Assembly: GCA_900177435.1 (NCBI GenBank)
Contig: FXAI01000001.1
Span: 477,663 to 541,662 of the forward strand
Reading direction: 5' to 3'
From: Alteromonadaceae bacterium Bs31
Lineage (GTDB): Bacteria > Pseudomonadota > Gammaproteobacteria > Pseudomonadales > Cellvibrionaceae
DNA: 64,000 bases
Shown here piece by piece: positions 30,249 through 39,520 of this stretch. The notes beneath the pieces were generated by a model. That model saw nothing but the letters and a program-made list of their open reading frames with translations. It had not been told where the DNA came from and did no database searches. A program made the translations under genes and the position numbers. Numbering within the stretch: position 1 is the first letter of the stretch; each line of letters begins with the position of its first letter.

Positions 30249-30345
30249 TTAGAGTTAGTCGCTTAGAGTTAGTCGCTTAGAGTTAGTCGCTTAGAGTTAG
30301 TCGCTTAGAGTTAGTCGCTTAGAGTTAGTCTCTTAAAGTAGTCGC
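30249..30345. repeat. 14-bp tandem repeat (TTAGAGTTAGTCGC), about six copies
   Basis: Six near-perfect head-to-tail 14-bp units run from 30249 to 30332. A 13-bp altered unit and a degraded one follow. It lies in a 440-base gap (30116-30555) with no gene. Confidence 0.9.
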
Positions 30346-30454
30346 TTAGAGGTAGCCACTCAATGTTGGCCACTTATCCTGGGTCATTCCGTGCTCTATG
30401 CTGCAGCAGGCTTTAACTCGCGGAGGTCGCAACGAAAGAGGGAAGAGGCAAAAA

Positions 30455-30486
30455 AAAATCCGATGCCACTATGGGAATCGGATTTT
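30455..30486. terminator. Rho-independent terminator near the DUF3313-like gene
   Basis: AAAATCCGAT and ATCGGATTTT arms (10 bp, 12-nt loop), with an A-run on one side and T's on the other. It terminates the leftward DUF3313-like gene. Confidence 0.75.
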
Positions 30487-30555
30487 CTATTGAGCATGGC
30501 CTGGCTTCAAGTGCTTAGGTGTACAGCATTGCTGCGCTTATAGCCGGTTCTATGC

Positions 30556-31173
30556 TTACTTCTTAGCGTGTGCCTGAGTCAGTGCTTGGCTTAGGTTCTT
30601 GCCCCAGCGCTCGAAGTGCTCTTTCAGGTTGTGTTTGTGGTTGAAAGTGGTGTTTTCCTGGTAGTCTTCACCAACAGCTTGTACACCTTCAAAAATGGCT
30701 AATAGTTCACCGGTTGAAGCGTCTCTCAGTTCGGCTTCGAATTTCAATTCTCCAGAACCTTTGATGGTTGCTTTATCGCCTTTTGCTGCCCATGGGGTGA
30801 GGCGGTTAATTCTGAGGTCTATCTGAATAGTATTCGCCGCTGGCGTTTTGGCAGTCTTGAACTGACCGCTGCTCTCAATACCTTTGGTAAGGCTTTCCAT
30901 ATACAGGCTGCGAAGGAAGGCTTCGTTCTTTTCGCTCATTGTCCATTTTTTGGGCTTGGCATCTGTAACCCAGGGTGGCGGTACGAGGCGCATATCCGAG
31001 ATGTTCAGCGGGGTAACCACAAACTGTGTGTATTGGCTGTAGTCAACTCCTGGGCGAGAGTACTGAAGTGTACTTGGAGCTGCCCAGCACAGGCTGGTAA
31101 GCATAGTGGTGACTAGCGCAAGCACGATGTGGCGAAGGTTTATTGTGGTTTTAAGTGCTTTAGTGCGTAACAT
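30556..31173 (-). CDS. DUF3313-like secreted protein
   Basis: The 205-residue product has a signal peptide (hydrophobic segment ending LTSLCWAA), so it is exported. The mature protein begins STLQYSRPGVDYSQYTQFVVTPLNISD, close to the 'Y-x-RPGADLSxY' opening of DUF3313, and ends with EHFERWGKNLSQALTQAHAK. DUF3313 proteins are small periplasmic or lipoprotein-like proteins of unknown function; here the Cys is not in a lipobox, so it is probably soluble. It is followed by a terminator and preceded by the ABC transporter genes on the same strand. Confidence 0.7.
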   Translation of the reverse strand: MLRTKALKTTINLRHIVLALVTTMLTSLCWAAPSTLQYSRPGVDYSQYTQFVVTPLNISDMRLVPPPWVTDAKPKKWTMSEKNEAFLRSLYMESLTKGIESSGQFKTAKTPAANTIQIDLRINRLTPWAAKGDKATIKGSGELKFEAELRDASTGELLAIFEGVQAVGEDYQENTTFNHKHNLKEHFERWGKNLSQALTQAHAKK

Positions 31174-31222
31174 AAGGCAACTCCTGTTTTAGATGGATGA
31201 CAAATTGCAGCCGCAAACCATA

Positions 31223-31265
31223 ACGGAATCGCGCTTCATTTTAAAGCGCTGGATCCGTCATTTTT
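31223..31265 (+). terminator. Imperfect hairpin with T-run between DUF3313-like and ABC genes
   Basis: ACGGA/TCCGT and GCGCTT/AAGCGC arms flank an A/T loop, with CATTTTTG following on the plus strand. On the minus strand the T-rich tail is weak, so its role for the leftward ABC operon is doubtful. Confidence 0.45.
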
Positions 31266-31282
31266 GATGCAGGCTATAAGTG

Positions 31283-32044
31283 CTAACTTTTGAGTTTATA
31301 GCCAGTTTTAAAAATTGCCATAACTATGGAGAGGCAGATAAAGAGAAAAACCAGAATCATCGCCAGGCTAACACCCACAGAGATGTCTGAGGACTCATAA
31401 AAAGCCCATCGAAAGCCGCTTACTAAATAGACGACAGGGTTGAATAAGGTGACAGTCTGCCAGAAGGGAGGGAGCATGCTGATGGAATAGAACGTGCCCC
31501 CCAAAAAGGTTAGCGGGGTGATTACCATCATTGGGATTATCTGCAGTTTTTCAAAACCGTCGGCCCAAATACCAATAATGAAGCCGAACAGGCTGAAGGT
31601 AACAGAGGTAAGCACGAGGAACAGTAGCATTAGCAGGGGGTGTGCTATGTGGTAGTCCACAAATAAGCGGGCGGTGGCAAGAATGATAATACCCAGTACG
31701 ACGGACTTTGTAGCGGCTGCGCCAACGAAGGCCAGTACGATCTCCAGTGCCGAAACCGGTGCTGCGAGGATCTCATAGATGGCACCGGTAAAACGGGGCA
31801 TGTGAATACCAAAGGATGCATTGGAGACGCTTTCTGTTAATAGTGAGAGCATAATCAGCCCAGGCACTATAAATGCACCGTACTCTATGCCGTCGATTGC
31901 TACCATCTTTGATCCAATGGCCGAGCCAAACACAATAAAGTAAAGCGAAGTGGAAAGTACCGGTGAGGCTATGCTTTGCATTAAGGTGCGTGCTGTGCGA
32001 GCCATTTCGAAAAGGTAGATGGCGCGGATTGCGTAAAAATTCAT
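31283..32044 (-). CDS. yadH: ABC-2 type transporter permease (YadH-like)
   Basis: The 253-residue membrane protein has about six membrane helices and the ABC-2 permease organisation, with motifs such as [24 protein letters not shown] and [37 protein letters not shown]. Its ATG overlaps the ATPase gene stop by 4 bases. YadG/YadH pairs form an exporter of unknown substrate in the inner membrane; related pairs export polysaccharides or drugs. The pairing and the family are secure, the substrate is not. Confidence 0.92.
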   Translation of the reverse strand: MNFYAIRAIYLFEMARTARTLMQSIASPVLSTSLYFIVFGSAIGSKMVAIDGIEYGAFIVPGLIMLSLLTESVSNASFGIHMPRFTGAIYEILAAPVSALEIVLAFVGAAATKSVVLGIIILATARLFVDYHIAHPLLMLLFLVLTSVTFSLFGFIIGIWADGFEKLQIIPMMVITPLTFLGGTFYSISMLPPFWQTVTLFNPVVYLVSGFRWAFYESSDISVGVSLAMILVFLFICLSIVMAIFKTGYKLKS

Positions 32045-32967
32045 TTTGCACCTCCCACAAGGCTGACAAAAATATCTTCAAGTGAACTTTGGCTGGTGTG
32101 CAGGTCTTTGAATTCTATGCCCTGTTCCTCGAGGCTTTTTAGCAGTGCTGGAATCTGGTTATGTTCGTCTTGGGAGTTGAAGGTATAAGTGAGCTTGTGT
32201 CCATCATCTAATAGCTCCAGTTTGTAATTGGCCAGCGAGGAGGGAATGCTTGGTATCGCCGTGCTAAGTTCAAGACTGAGTTGCTTACTACCCAGCTTTT
32301 TCATTAAGGCCTGTTTCTCGTTAACCAAAACAATTTTGCCTTTGTTGATGATGCCGATTCTATCTGCCATCTCTTCGGCTTCATCAATGTAGTGGGTGGT
32401 GAGAATAACCGTTACGCCGGTGTCTCTTAGCTCCCTGATCATAGCCCACATTTCCTGTCGTAGCTCAACATCCACACCTGCTGTAGGCTCATCTAAAAAG
32501 AGAATGTCTGGTTGATGAGACAGGGCCTTTGCAATAAGAACGCGGCGTTTCATTCCTCCGGAGAGCGCCATAATCCGGCTGTCTTTTTTCTCCCAAAGAC
32601 TCAGTTTGCGCAATAGGTCTTCGAGGTATTTATCATCCCGTGGTTTTCCGTACATGCCGCGGCTAAAATTCACCGTCGCCCAAACGGATTCGAACATGCT
32701 TAAGGACAGCTCTTGAGGCACCAGGCCTATTTGCTGTCGAGCTTTGCGGTAGTCTTTTTGAATATCGCAATTGTTGACGCGTATTTCACCTTCGCTTGGG
32801 TTTACGATGCCGCAAACGATGCTAATCAGGGTTGTTTTACCAGCCCCGTTTGGGCCCAACAGAGCAAATATTTCTCCCTGCTTGATCTCCAGGCTTACCT
32901 TGGAAAGGGCTTGGAAATCGGGTTTGTACTTTTTCGAAAGCCCGTTGATAGAGAGTGCAATAGTCAT
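32041..32967 (-). CDS. yadG: ABC transporter ATP-binding protein (YadG-like)
   Basis: The 308-residue ATPase has a complete nucleotide-binding domain: Walker [11 protein letters not shown], the Q-loop (LVPQELSL), the signature LSGGMKRRV, Walker [13 protein letters not shown] and the switch His in [16 protein letters not shown] ~90-residue C-terminal extension ending [12 protein letters not shown] is typical of ABC-2 exporters. It powers the YadH-like permease encoded just downstream. Confidence 0.96.
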   Translation of the reverse strand: MTIALSINGLSKKYKPDFQALSKVSLEIKQGEIFALLGPNGAGKTTLISIVCGIVNPSEGEIRVNNCDIQKDYRKARQQIGLVPQELSLSMFESVWATVNFSRGMYGKPRDDKYLEDLLRKLSLWEKKDSRIMALSGGMKRRVLIAKALSHQPDILFLDEPTAGVDVELRQEMWAMIRELRDTGVTVILTTHYIDEAEEMADRIGIINKGKIVLVNEKQALMKKLGSKQLSLELSTAIPSIPSSLANYKLELLDDGHKLTYTFNSQDEHNQIPALLKSLEEQGIEFKDLHTSQSSLEDIFVSLVGGAK

Positions 32968-33365
32968 TTTTTCAAATCGAGGTTGGTAGTTGGAAGTGCC
33001 TTAAGTTTAGTTACTCAAGGCCACGCAGCAGCTGCAGACGGAGCTTGTGTTGACAGTTAAAACTGTTCTCACCCCAGTGGGGCATACTATAGGGCTTCTG
33101 ATCAGAGTGCTAATGGACAGTTTAATTCCAACAAGTATATATACCCCTTGGTGAAAGCTTTATCGCTAGCAGCTGGCTGGGTAAAAATGACGAAAATTTT
33201 GGATAGTTCTTACGCTTGCTCTTACGAGAGAGAAATCGTTGACGTAAGTATCATCATCCAGATGCTTTGGCACTTCCCTGTGGCTTGTGTATGCTTAACC
33301 CAGCGATAATGTTTAAAGCTATGAGAGTTTGTCACTTTCGTCATTGCATAGGCAGGGTTAGTGTC
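32968..33365. other. Divergent intergenic region upstream of yadG-like and TPM genes
   Basis: These 398 bases hold no supported gene. A TTGACA at 33050 is visible but lacks a well-spaced -10 partner, so no promoter is called. Confidence 0.5.
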
Positions 33366-33788
33366 ATGTTGTTGGAAAAAGAAGAAATTGAGCGGCTGGA
33401 AAAGAAAACGGCTGCCATGGAGCGCCTAAGCAGCGCAGAGTTCAAACTGGTATTTTGCAAGCATGCCTGGTTGGGGATTAGGCGAAAGGCAAAGCAGATA
33501 TTCAAAAAATACAGGCTTAACGAAACTGACAATAGAGGCTGCGTACTTCTGCTAATCGTGGAAAAGGATCGTGAAATGCTTATCTACGGCGATAAAGCCG
33601 TGAACGAGAAGCTTGGAGAGGGCGCTTGGTTGCCTATACGAGACGCCATATTGGCTGAATTTAGGCAGGGTGAGTTTGAGCTGGGCTTATCCATCGGCCT
33701 GCAAATGCTCACAGACCAGTTGGCCCAGCACTTTCCTCCATTGGCACAGGCTAAAGATGAGATCAGCAATGAGATTGTGTTTGAGTAA
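33366..33788 (+). CDS. TPM-domain protein (short form)
   Basis: The ATG at 33366 gives 140 residues without signal peptide or membrane helix. The sequence FCKHAWLGIRRKAKQIFKKYRLNETDNRGCVLLLIVEKDREMLIYGDKAVNEKLGEGAW matches a TPM (YgcG-type) domain. The next gene encodes a longer secreted TPM protein and overlaps this one by 20 bases, so the two are coupled. The TPM fold has been tied to phosphatase activity in a plant thylakoid protein; the bacterial role is unknown. Confidence 0.8.
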   Translation: MLLEKEEIERLEKKTAAMERLSSAEFKLVFCKHAWLGIRRKAKQIFKKYRLNETDNRGCVLLLIVEKDREMLIYGDKAVNEKLGEGAWLPIRDAILAEFRQGEFELGLSIGLQMLTDQLAQHFPPLAQAKDEISNEIVFE

Positions 33789-34605
33789 AAAACGCTCGGG
33801 AGTTTTGCTCCTGTTTGCCAGTGTCATGTTATGCCTCGTATCGGGTGCATTAGCCCAATCGCAACAGGGTGAGCAGGAAGCTCTGGATTATTCCAAAGAC
33901 TACGCGCCTTACCCGCAGCCGGGAACGGGCTATGTGAGTGATCATGCTCATTTGCTCACGGAGGAAGAAGAGGAGAGGATCGAACGCTGGCTATGGCAGG
34001 TTGAGAAGCGTTCCCAGGTGGAGATTATCGTGGTAACGATTAACTCAATCAAAGATTACCCTGGTACAAGAAACCAAAGCATTGAGCAATTTGCAACGGC
34101 CTTATTTAACACCTACGGTATTGGCAACATGCCAAAAAATGATGGTGTGCTTCTACTGGTGGCGAAGTCGGACCGCAAAGCCAGAATAGAGCTGGGTAAG
34201 GCCTACGGTTATGCTCGCGATGCCGACGCACAGAAGATAATGCACAAGGTTATTATTCCCGCATTCAAAAAAGACCAGTATGCCGAAGGCATAAGTGCGG
34301 GAACCGAGGCAATTATCAATGAGTTTGCTAATATGCGAGTGGGCTTCCCCTGGCATATTGTCTGGATTGTTGTCGCGGCTATCGCTTCGGTACTCATCGG
34401 TTTAAGCCTGCTTAAAAGTGGTAAGCGAGGTTGGGGCTATGTGTTCATTGGCCTGGGGATTGTTCTAATCTTGTTGGCGCTTTACCTTACGGTACGCATA
34501 GTTCAATCGATGCCCAAGGGGCACAGCAGTGGATGGTCTGGAGGCGGCTCGGGTGGCTTTGGTGGAGGCTCTTCGGGTGGCGGTGGTGCCACAGGAGGTT
34601 GGTAA
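33769..34605 (+). CDS. Secreted/membrane TPM-domain protein (YgcG-like)
   Basis: The ATG at 33769 (MRLCLSKKRSG) gives 278 residues. It has a signal peptide (LLLFASVMLCLVSGALAQ), a TPM domain (GTGYVSDHAHLLTEEEEERIERWLW ... NDGVLLLVAKSDRKARIELGKAYGY), two membrane helices near the C-terminus and a Gly/Ser-rich tail (SGGGSGGFGGGSSGGGG) typical of the family. The domain should face the periplasm. It overlaps the upstream TPM gene by 20 bases and its stop codon shares a base with the following zinc-ribbon gene. Confidence 0.9.
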   Translation: MRLCLSKKRSGVLLLFASVMLCLVSGALAQSQQGEQEALDYSKDYAPYPQPGTGYVSDHAHLLTEEEEERIERWLWQVEKRSQVEIIVVTINSIKDYPGTRNQSIEQFATALFNTYGIGNMPKNDGVLLLVAKSDRKARIELGKAYGYARDADAQKIMHKVIIPAFKKDQYAEGISAGTEAIINEFANMRVGFPWHIVWIVVAAIASVLIGLSLLKSGKRGWGYVFIGLGIVLILLALYLTVRIVQSMPKGHSSGWSGGGSGGFGGGSSGGGGATGGW

Positions 34606-35213
34606 TGCAATGCCCCAAGTGTAAAAACAGCGCCTTGCAAAAGCGTGTGGTTAATAAAATCAAGGTGGAGTTGGATCGCTGCCCTTCTTGCGAGGGGCTT
34701 TGGTTTGATAAAGGCGAGCTGAATCTGGTTTTGCAAAGCAAAGCTGCGAAAAAATATGAAATTCCCAATTTTGCTGCTTATCAAAAAAACACGCTTTGCC
34801 CTTGTTGTAAAACCCCGCTCCATGAGTTTTGCTATCCTGGCACCCTTACTCTTGTGGACGCATGTAAATCTTGCAATGGCGTCTGGTTGGATAACAGGGA
34901 ATGGACCGAGATAAGGCTTGCTCGAGCGCAGAAGCCGTGGATGAGCTGCCCTGCATGTAAGCACCTCCAGCCCGAAGAAGAAAGCTGTAAGCAGTGCGGT
35001 GTTGTTATAGCTAAATACCGATCGAAGCAATTACAGCAAGCCAGCAGGTCTGGTGAGAGTGCAGCGAATAAAACCGGCAGCCACACAAGTACTGGCTATT
35101 CTGCGCTTTCAAATAGCCAAGGCAGAGCATCTTATGCTGAGGACATTCCTGGCCTGAAGGGTAGCTTGCTGCGATTTATTGATAGCGCCATCGACGGGCT
35201 TACGGATTATTAA
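34605..35213 (+). CDS. zf-TFIIB zinc-ribbon protein
   Basis: The ATG shares the last base of the TPM stop codon (TAATG). The 202-residue protein has two zf-TFIIB units: MQCPKCKNSALQKR ... LDRCPSCEGLWFDKGEL and TLCPCCKTPLHEF ... ACKSCNGVWLDNREW. A third Cys pair set follows (SCPACKHLQ ... SCKQCG). The C-terminal ~60 residues are polar and Ser-rich. Each ribbon should bind one zinc. The gene's link with TPM proteins suggests a joint envelope or stress role; no function is known. Confidence 0.88.
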   Translation: MQCPKCKNSALQKRVVNKIKVELDRCPSCEGLWFDKGELNLVLQSKAAKKYEIPNFAAYQKNTLCPCCKTPLHEFCYPGTLTLVDACKSCNGVWLDNREWTEIRLARAQKPWMSCPACKHLQPEEESCKQCGVVIAKYRSKQLQQASRSGESAANKTGSHTSTGYSALSNSQGRASYAEDIPGLKGSLLRFIDSAIDGLTDY

Positions 35214-35312
35214 AGAATTTTAGTATTTTGGTAAAACATTAATTTTTTGAAAATTGCCAGGGTAGTATTCTACTCGGCAAACCTTACTGACAAGTTCCAC
35301 AAGGAGATAGCA

Positions 35313-35816
35313 GTGAATTATATAGTCAAGTTTCTTAAGGCGATTAGTTCCGAAACCAATCCCTGGCAGATAGCTTTCGCGCTGGTATTGGGTATGATTT
35401 TTGGCCTGAGCCCTTTATGGCGTTTACACAATGTGTTAATCCTGTTTGTTGTTCTTGTTTTTCGCGTGAATGTTGCTACTTTCCTTGTTTCCCTCGGTGT
35501 GTTTTCAGCCTTGGCTTTTGCCTTAGATCCCTTAATGTTGCAACTGGGTGAGCGCTTATTATTGGCGGATGGCCTGCAACAATTTTGGACGGCGCTATAC
35601 AATTCGCCGCTAGGCCTGTTGAGCCAGTTTAATCATACACTCACTATGGGAAGTCTGGTCTCGTCACTGCTCGCTGCGCCGTTTGTACTCTTTTTGAGTA
35701 AGTATCTTATTGTCAAATACCGCAGCTCTGTTATGGAGAGAGTTAACAAAATGCATATTGTAAAAGTACTAAAGGCCAGTACCTTGTTTCAAAAGTTTTC
35801 CGGGCTGGAGGGATAG
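35313..35816 (+). CDS. TIGR03546 family membrane protein
   Basis: A strong AAGGAG lies six bases before the GTG at 35313, which decides the start over the longer frame from 35247; the product is 167 residues. It has about four hydrophobic segments (WQIAFALVLGMIFGLSPLW, NVLILFVVLVFRVNVATFLVSLGVF, SLVSSLLAAPFVLFLSKYL) and the FALDPLMLQLGE stretch. The conserved pair TIGR03546-TIGR03545 is present here with a 4-base gap to the next gene. Function unknown. Confidence 0.85.
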   Translation: MNYIVKFLKAISSETNPWQIAFALVLGMIFGLSPLWRLHNVLILFVVLVFRVNVATFLVSLGVFSALAFALDPLMLQLGERLLLADGLQQFWTALYNSPLGLLSQFNHTLTMGSLVSSLLAAPFVLFLSKYLIVKYRSSVMERVNKMHIVKVLKASTLFQKFSGLEG

Positions 35817-35820
35817 CAGA

Positions 35821-37581
35821 ATGAAGATAATTCGGTGGGGAGGTCTATTAGCATTTATAGCCATATTTGCTCTTGTTTTTATTATTATCCAGTTTTTTCT
35901 CGATTCATGGATAAAAGCCGGTGTAGAAACATTTGCTTCAAGGGCTGTTGGCGCTGAAGTAAATGTAGCCAGTGTCCAACATTCCTATTCGCCCTTTGGC
36001 GTACAGTTTCGGGGTATACAAGTTACTGATCCGCAGCAGCCCAGCCACAATAAAATTCAACTGGACAGCTTAGAGGCGAAGCTCGATCTCTCGCCACTGA
36101 TGCTGCGAAAAGTAATTATCGATGACTTGTCGGCGGAGGGGCTTCAGTTTGGGGTGGCTAGAGCGAAGCCGGGTAAGCTTTATACAAAAGAAGAAAGCGC
36201 AGAGCCGGAAGTATCTAAAGAGAGTGCTGGCCTTCCAAAACTGGACGCTGAGCTGCCCTCGGTTGATAGCTTGTTAGCGAAGTACCCATTGAAAACTCAG
36301 CAGGCGGGAGAATCACTTAAAGCTACTTACGATAAATATGAAACGGAGCTAAGCGAGCAATACGCAGCCTTGCCCGACGAGAAGGCTCTGGAAGAATACA
36401 AAGTAAAAATCAAAGCCTTAACCGACAGCAAGTTTTCAAACCCCGAAGAATTTTTAGCGGCACAGAAGCAACTCAAAGCGCTTAAAGCTGAGCTCAAGGC
36501 AGAGAAAAAGAAAATCGATCAATTTAAGGAAAATGTCAGCAGTGCTTCAGAACAGCTACAAAACGATATAAAGCAGCTTGAAGCGGCACCACAACAGGAT
36601 CTGGATAAGTTTAAAGGTATGCTGGGTGGTGACCTGGCTGCAATTTCGGGTATCACAGAGCTTGTTTTCGGTGAACAGGCAAAGGTATGGGCTGAACGTT
36701 TATTTGCCGCTTACGATTTTCTGGTGCCCTTTCTACAAAGTAGTGAAGAGCAAGTTGTAGAAAAACAAAGGGAGCAAGGGCGCTGGATCGACTTTGCCGA
36801 TACCCAGGGGTTACCGCAATTTCTGGTTCGCAAAGCGAATATTTCCTTACTCTTGGAGGGAGAAAGCATTGCGTCTCACTGGAAGGATATTACCAGCGAG
36901 CACGACGTGCTTGGCCGTGCAACCGTATATAGCCTCGCTTCAAATGGAGCAAAACAGTGGCAGGCTTTGGCTGTTGAGGGTGACTTCTGGATGGGTGAAG
37001 AAGGCATAGACGCTAAACAATCCTGGACGCTTAATGCACTTCAGCTAAAACAATTGCCGTTGGAGTTTGATCAGGTAATTTCTGGTGAACTTCAACAAGC
37101 GTTGATGGACAGTGCAGGAAGTTTGTCGATTAAAAAAGGTATGCTCGATGGCGCGGGTACCATCAATCTTAATAGTCTGTCGCTAGATGCCAAAGGGGAG
37201 AATAAGCTTGGTAAGGCCGTCGCTGATATGCTTAAAACCCTCGATACCCTGGCAATGTCAGCCAATATAGGTGGTGAGATCTTATCTCCCAGTTTGAGCT
37301 TGTCATCGGACCTGGATAGCAAACTGGGTGATATGCTTTCCAGCAAGCTAGGTGAGGAAGGCGAAAAGCGTATGGCAGAGCTTGACGCCAGGTTGAGCAA
37401 GCTTGCTGGAGAGCAACTGGGCAGCAGTGGCGAAAAAGTCACGGAATGGCAAGAGTGGCAGGATATGGCTCAAGGTAAATCCAACAGTATAGAAAAAATG
37501 ATGAAAGCAGAGGTGGATAGCGCTCTGGATAAAGAAAAAGACAAGCTGGAAGATGAATTGCGTAAACGCTTGTTTAATTAA
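35821..37581 (+). CDS. TIGR03545 family membrane-anchored protein
   Basis: The 586-residue product has one N-terminal membrane helix (LLAFIAIFALVFIIIQFFL), then an AsmA-like beta segment (VNVASVQHSYSPFGVQFRGIQVTDPQQPSHN). A long charged coiled coil follows (residues ~150-260, many KALKAEL/QLEA repeats). The remainder is beta-rich and ends in more coiled coil. This order fits TIGR03545 and the paired TIGR03546 gene is just upstream. Residues after the helix should be periplasmic. The role is unknown; a structural or lipid-related envelope function is only a guess. Confidence 0.88.
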   Translation: MKIIRWGGLLAFIAIFALVFIIIQFFLDSWIKAGVETFASRAVGAEVNVASVQHSYSPFGVQFRGIQVTDPQQPSHNKIQLDSLEAKLDLSPLMLRKVIIDDLSAEGLQFGVARAKPGKLYTKEESAEPEVSKESAGLPKLDAELPSVDSLLAKYPLKTQQAGESLKATYDKYETELSEQYAALPDEKALEEYKVKIKALTDSKFSNPEEFLAAQKQLKALKAELKAEKKKIDQFKENVSSASEQLQNDIKQLEAAPQQDLDKFKGMLGGDLAAISGITELVFGEQAKVWAERLFAAYDFLVPFLQSSEEQVVEKQREQGRWIDFADTQGLPQFLVRKANISLLLEGESIASHWKDITSEHDVLGRATVYSLASNGAKQWQALAVEGDFWMGEEGIDAKQSWTLNALQLKQLPLEFDQVISGELQQALMDSAGSLSIKKGMLDGAGTINLNSLSLDAKGENKLGKAVADMLKTLDTLAMSANIGGEILSPSLSLSSDLDSKLGDMLSSKLGEEGEKRMAELDARLSKLAGEQLGSSGEKVTEWQEWQDMAQGKSNSIEKMMKAEVDSALDKEKDKLEDELRKRLFN

Positions 37582-37741
37582 TTCACCTATAATTATATTA
37601 ACAGGCTCTAACAGGGAAGTAGGGCCCGTCATCGAAAAAACTCAACGGCTTACGAGCGGTTTTTATAACTGCTTATTTTTATAGATGTTTTTCATTTTCC
37701 AGCGGCCTGTGCGCCGCTGTTTCTTCGCTTTCATCATACCG

Positions 37742-38962
37742 CTAACCACAGCCTCCCCCTTCTGGGGCTCGCTTGATTTCCAATTTAACCACAGCGGTAA
37801 AATCAAGCTCGTAATCGGCGAGATTGGGGCTGGCCATGGGGTAGCGCTCACCTAAGGCCTGTTTAAAGAAAAATGCTGGCTTTTCCTCTCCATCGTTTGG
37901 GGCGGTAAATTCTGTGGGGGCGAATTGCTTTATCCAGCCGTTAACGCCGCCCTCCAGTACATAGAGGTTGGGGACTCCTGCTGCGCGCAATAGTTTCCAT
38001 ACCTCCGTGGCGAAGTTTTCATCATTGGAGGCCAGGAAGGTAACCGTGTTTCCTGGCAACGCGATTAGCGTGTCTGCCAATTGTTCCAGGTCTCGGGTGT
38101 CTGTGTGTTGGGCGTCTCGAATATGGAAATGGTTAAAATCGGATTCTGGACGAATATCCAATAATTCTACTCTGAGCTTTCTATTATTTTGCAGCGAGGC
38201 CAACTCCAGTGGCGACGCGTATATTTCTCTATTATCGATTTTAATTTGGTATTCTTTGGATATCCATTGCCAGCGCTCAGGAAGGCTGGGTTGCCCTAGC
38301 GCCATAGTTATTACCGCCAGGCTGACGAGAACAAAAGCGGCTGGCACCCTCCATTTGGTGGGCGCACTAAACTGCCCTTGGTTCATTGCGCGTTCTAACC
38401 ACTCTGCGCCAAGGAACATCAGTAAAGCCATGATTACTATAAGTAAAACAACTGCGCCATAACTCAAAGAAAAAACATCTGGTAGTGTGAGGCGCCCCAT
38501 ATAGCTTGAATTAAAGAATATATTGTAATAGTCAACACTTTCTCCAAAAACAAAAATCCCGAATAATGCGCCTGCCACAAAAAATATCCCATCAACTTTC
38601 AAGGTTGCAGCTGCTACCAGCGATGTTCCCGGGCAGAAGCCACCTACGATAAAACCCACTCCCATAATAAGGCCGCCAATAATGCCGGGCCACAAATAAG
38701 TGGGGTTTACCCAAAGTAGCTTGTAATCAAGTAAGCCAATAGCGCTGGAAAGAAAAATAAGAACCATGGCGACAATGATGGCCGTAAACATCACTTTAAA
38801 TACAGTGAGTTCTTTAAAGTAAAACTGTGCTGCCAATTTCCGTGAGTTTCCAAAGCCAGCACTTTCAAGGATAAAACCGAAGAAAAATCCGAGTATGGCG
38901 TAGATAAAATAAGCTGTTGGTGGGCCAAATTGCGAAACTACATTGAGCGGAAAGTCTGTCAT
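37742..38962 (-). CDS. YeeE/YedE sulfur-compound transporter fused to a rhodanese-like domain lacking the catalytic Cys
   Basis: The 406-residue protein has eight or so membrane helices of the YeeE/YedE type (thiosulfate uptake family), including the conserved Cys in GGFCPGTSL. A rhodanese-like domain follows from about residue 265 (VELLDIRPESDFNHFHIRDAQ ... NLYVLEGGVNGW). In an active rhodanese the loop after the FLAS stretch begins with Cys; here it reads ASNDENF, with no Cys, so sulfurtransferase activity is unlikely and the domain may only bind a partner. It is the last gene of the octahaem cytochrome operon, ten bases after a second YeeE/YedE gene. Confidence 0.88.
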   Translation of the reverse strand: MTDFPLNVVSQFGPPTAYFIYAILGFFFGFILESAGFGNSRKLAAQFYFKELTVFKVMFTAIIVAMVLIFLSSAIGLLDYKLLWVNPTYLWPGIIGGLIMGVGFIVGGFCPGTSLVAAATLKVDGIFFVAGALFGIFVFGESVDYYNIFFNSSYMGRLTLPDVFSLSYGAVVLLIVIMALLMFLGAEWLERAMNQGQFSAPTKWRVPAAFVLVSLAVITMALGQPSLPERWQWISKEYQIKIDNREIYASPLELASLQNNRKLRVELLDIRPESDFNHFHIRDAQHTDTRDLEQLADTLIALPGNTVTFLASNDENFATEVWKLLRAAGVPNLYVLEGGVNGWIKQFAPTEFTAPNDGEEKPAFFFKQALGERYPMASPNLADYELDFTAVVKLEIKRAPEGGGCG

Positions 38963-38971
38963 GCTTGCCTC

Positions 38972-39520
38972 CTAGTTCCACACTTTTCTAAACGTGTAAG
39001 CTAGCAGGTAAGCACCAGCGAAAACTGCCAGCATAAATACCCAGCTGCCCAAAGAAAGGGTAGCTCCACCGCTAAGCGCCTGCCCGGAGGTACAGCCCCT
39101 TGCTAACCTCGCGCCATAGCCCATTAGCGCACCGCCAATAAATGCAAAGGCCCAGCGGTTGCGATTGTTGATATTGGGGCCCTTGTTGGTTTCCAGCTTA
39201 ACGCGACCACCTAGCCAGCCTGATACCAATCCACCGACCAGAGCACCGACTACCATAAACACTATCCAGCTTAATAAGGGATTAGTATCTCCGCCTGCCA
39301 TGGCCAGTAAAAATGGTGTGTTGTCCACATGCTCGGGAGCAATTAAGGCTTGCAAATAAACCAGCATGCGGTTGAGGCCACCAGATGCGCCAAGGCCATT
39401 CCCGGTAATAAAAAACGCAAGAAACAAAACCAAGCCAAGTAAAATGCCCGCAAAGTAAGGGTTCCAGTAGGGGCGACCGCTACTTGGTTTAACAGGGTAA
39501 TTATCGCTAGTCATGCTCAT
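38972..39520 (-). CDS. YeeE/YedE family transporter
   Basis: The 182-residue protein has four membrane helices and the conserved Cys in RLARGCTSGQALSGGATLSLGSW. Half-size YeeE/YedE proteins usually work as pairs, and the next gene encodes the larger partner. Family members take up thiosulfate. It overlaps the 3' end of the cytochrome gene upstream by 14 bases, so it is translationally linked to the respiratory genes. Start ATG at 39520; Met3 is a close alternative. Confidence 0.9.
   Translation of the reverse strand: MSMTSDNYPVKPSSGRPYWNPYFAGILLGLVLFLAFFITGNGLGASGGLNRMLVYLQALIAPEHVDNTPFLLAMAGGDTNPLLSWIVFMVVGALVGGLVSGWLGGRVKLETNKGPNINNRNRWAFAFIGGALMGYGARLARGCTSGQALSGGATLSLGSWVFMLAVFAGAYLLAYTFRKVWN

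Noticed and set aside
34503-35030. 175-residue minus-strand frame across the TPM and zinc-ribbon genes
   Set aside because: It is a shadow of two well-supported plus-strand genes and its Pro-rich sequence comes from the Gly-rich tail read backwards.
37092-37442. 116-residue minus-strand Ser/Leu-rich frame
   Set aside because: It is antisense to the clearly supported TIGR03545 gene; the Ser/Leu-rich composition reflects reversed codon bias.
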